Shown here: one piece after another, positions 63,984-64,000 of the stretch
How positions within the stretch are numbered: position 1 is the stretch's first letter
Layout of the letters: each line of letters begins with the position of its first letter
Source of the DNA: Polaromonas sp.
Lineage (GTDB): Bacteria > Pseudomonadota > Gammaproteobacteria > Burkholderiales > Burkholderiaceae_C
DNA: 64,000 nucleotides
Reading direction: 5' to 3'
Assembly (NCBI RefSeq): GCF_029945895.1
Contig: NZ_JAQSDL010000104.1
Location: 57,761-121,760 of the forward strand
Translations under genes and position numbers: made by a program
The notes under the pieces: model-generated
Seen by the model: only the letters and a program-made list of their open reading frames with translations
Database searches by the model: none
Told to the model about the DNA's origin: nothing

Positions 63984-64000
63984 GACAGGCCTTGCGCTGG

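Overview
The window reads as chromosomal DNA of a GC-rich betaproteobacterium of the family Comamonadaceae (Polaromonas/Rhodoferax/Variovorax-like). The grounds are protein style (Bug-type TctC receptor, split MetH, SufU-based suf operon), the mnmG-rsmG-parA-parB block and dispersed repeats of a type known from that family. This placement is inference from recognition, not from a database search. I saw no rRNA, tRNA, CRISPR array, prophage or insertion sequence.

Layout. 1-3.7 kb, leftward: the N-terminal two thirds of a type I restriction subunit HsdR (cut by the window edge), a YkgJ-type cysteine-cluster protein, a Bug solute receptor and an FMN reductase. 4.05-9.9 kb, rightward: mnmG, rsmG, a LysE exporter, parA, an alpha/beta hydrolase and parB, with three parS sites inside mnmG and rsmG; this is the chromosome-partition locus. 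9.9-24 kb is mixed housekeeping: a second hydrolase, a receiver-like/adenylate cyclase protein with a small partner, D-lactate dehydrogenase, EF-hand proteins, PduO cobalamin adenosyltransferase, thioesterase, AsmA-like protein, NCS2 permease, a TetR unit with two matching operators, and acetoacetyl-CoA synthetase followed by a decayed DMT transporter.

24.2-34.4 kb is the most coherent block: a promoter overlapped by two IscR-type boxes, then twelve same-strand genes, sufA-like, sufB, sufC, sufD, sufS, sufU, bolA-like, monothiol glutaredoxin, nfu, a Mrp-DUF971 fusion, a second nfu and lipA. Together they would mobilise sulfur, build Fe-S clusters on SufBCD/SufU, carry them on A-type/Nfu/Grx/Mrp carriers, and deliver them to clients such as lipoyl synthase.

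34.6-64 kb: DMT exporter, flavin reductase, M14 peptidase, two very large membrane histidine kinases and a soluble third one at the right edge sharing one transmitter type, regulators, PEP carboxykinase, a glycine-zipper lipoprotein and MOSC pair, threonine deaminase, a two-module AAA+ ATPase of unknown role, a 7TM-DISM protein with a degenerate GGDEF domain, RecQ, rhodanese and the homocysteine-methyltransferase half of split MetH.

Hidden structure: about ten copies of one dispersed repeat between genes and probable copies inside two coding regions; a different repeat inserted in frame in the RecQ zinc domain; three small proteins of 37-58 residues; likely leaderless promoters; a frameshifted transporter remnant. 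The least explained proteins are the tandem AAA+ ATPase, the pseudo-receiver cyclase with its partner, and the Mrp-DUF971 fusion.
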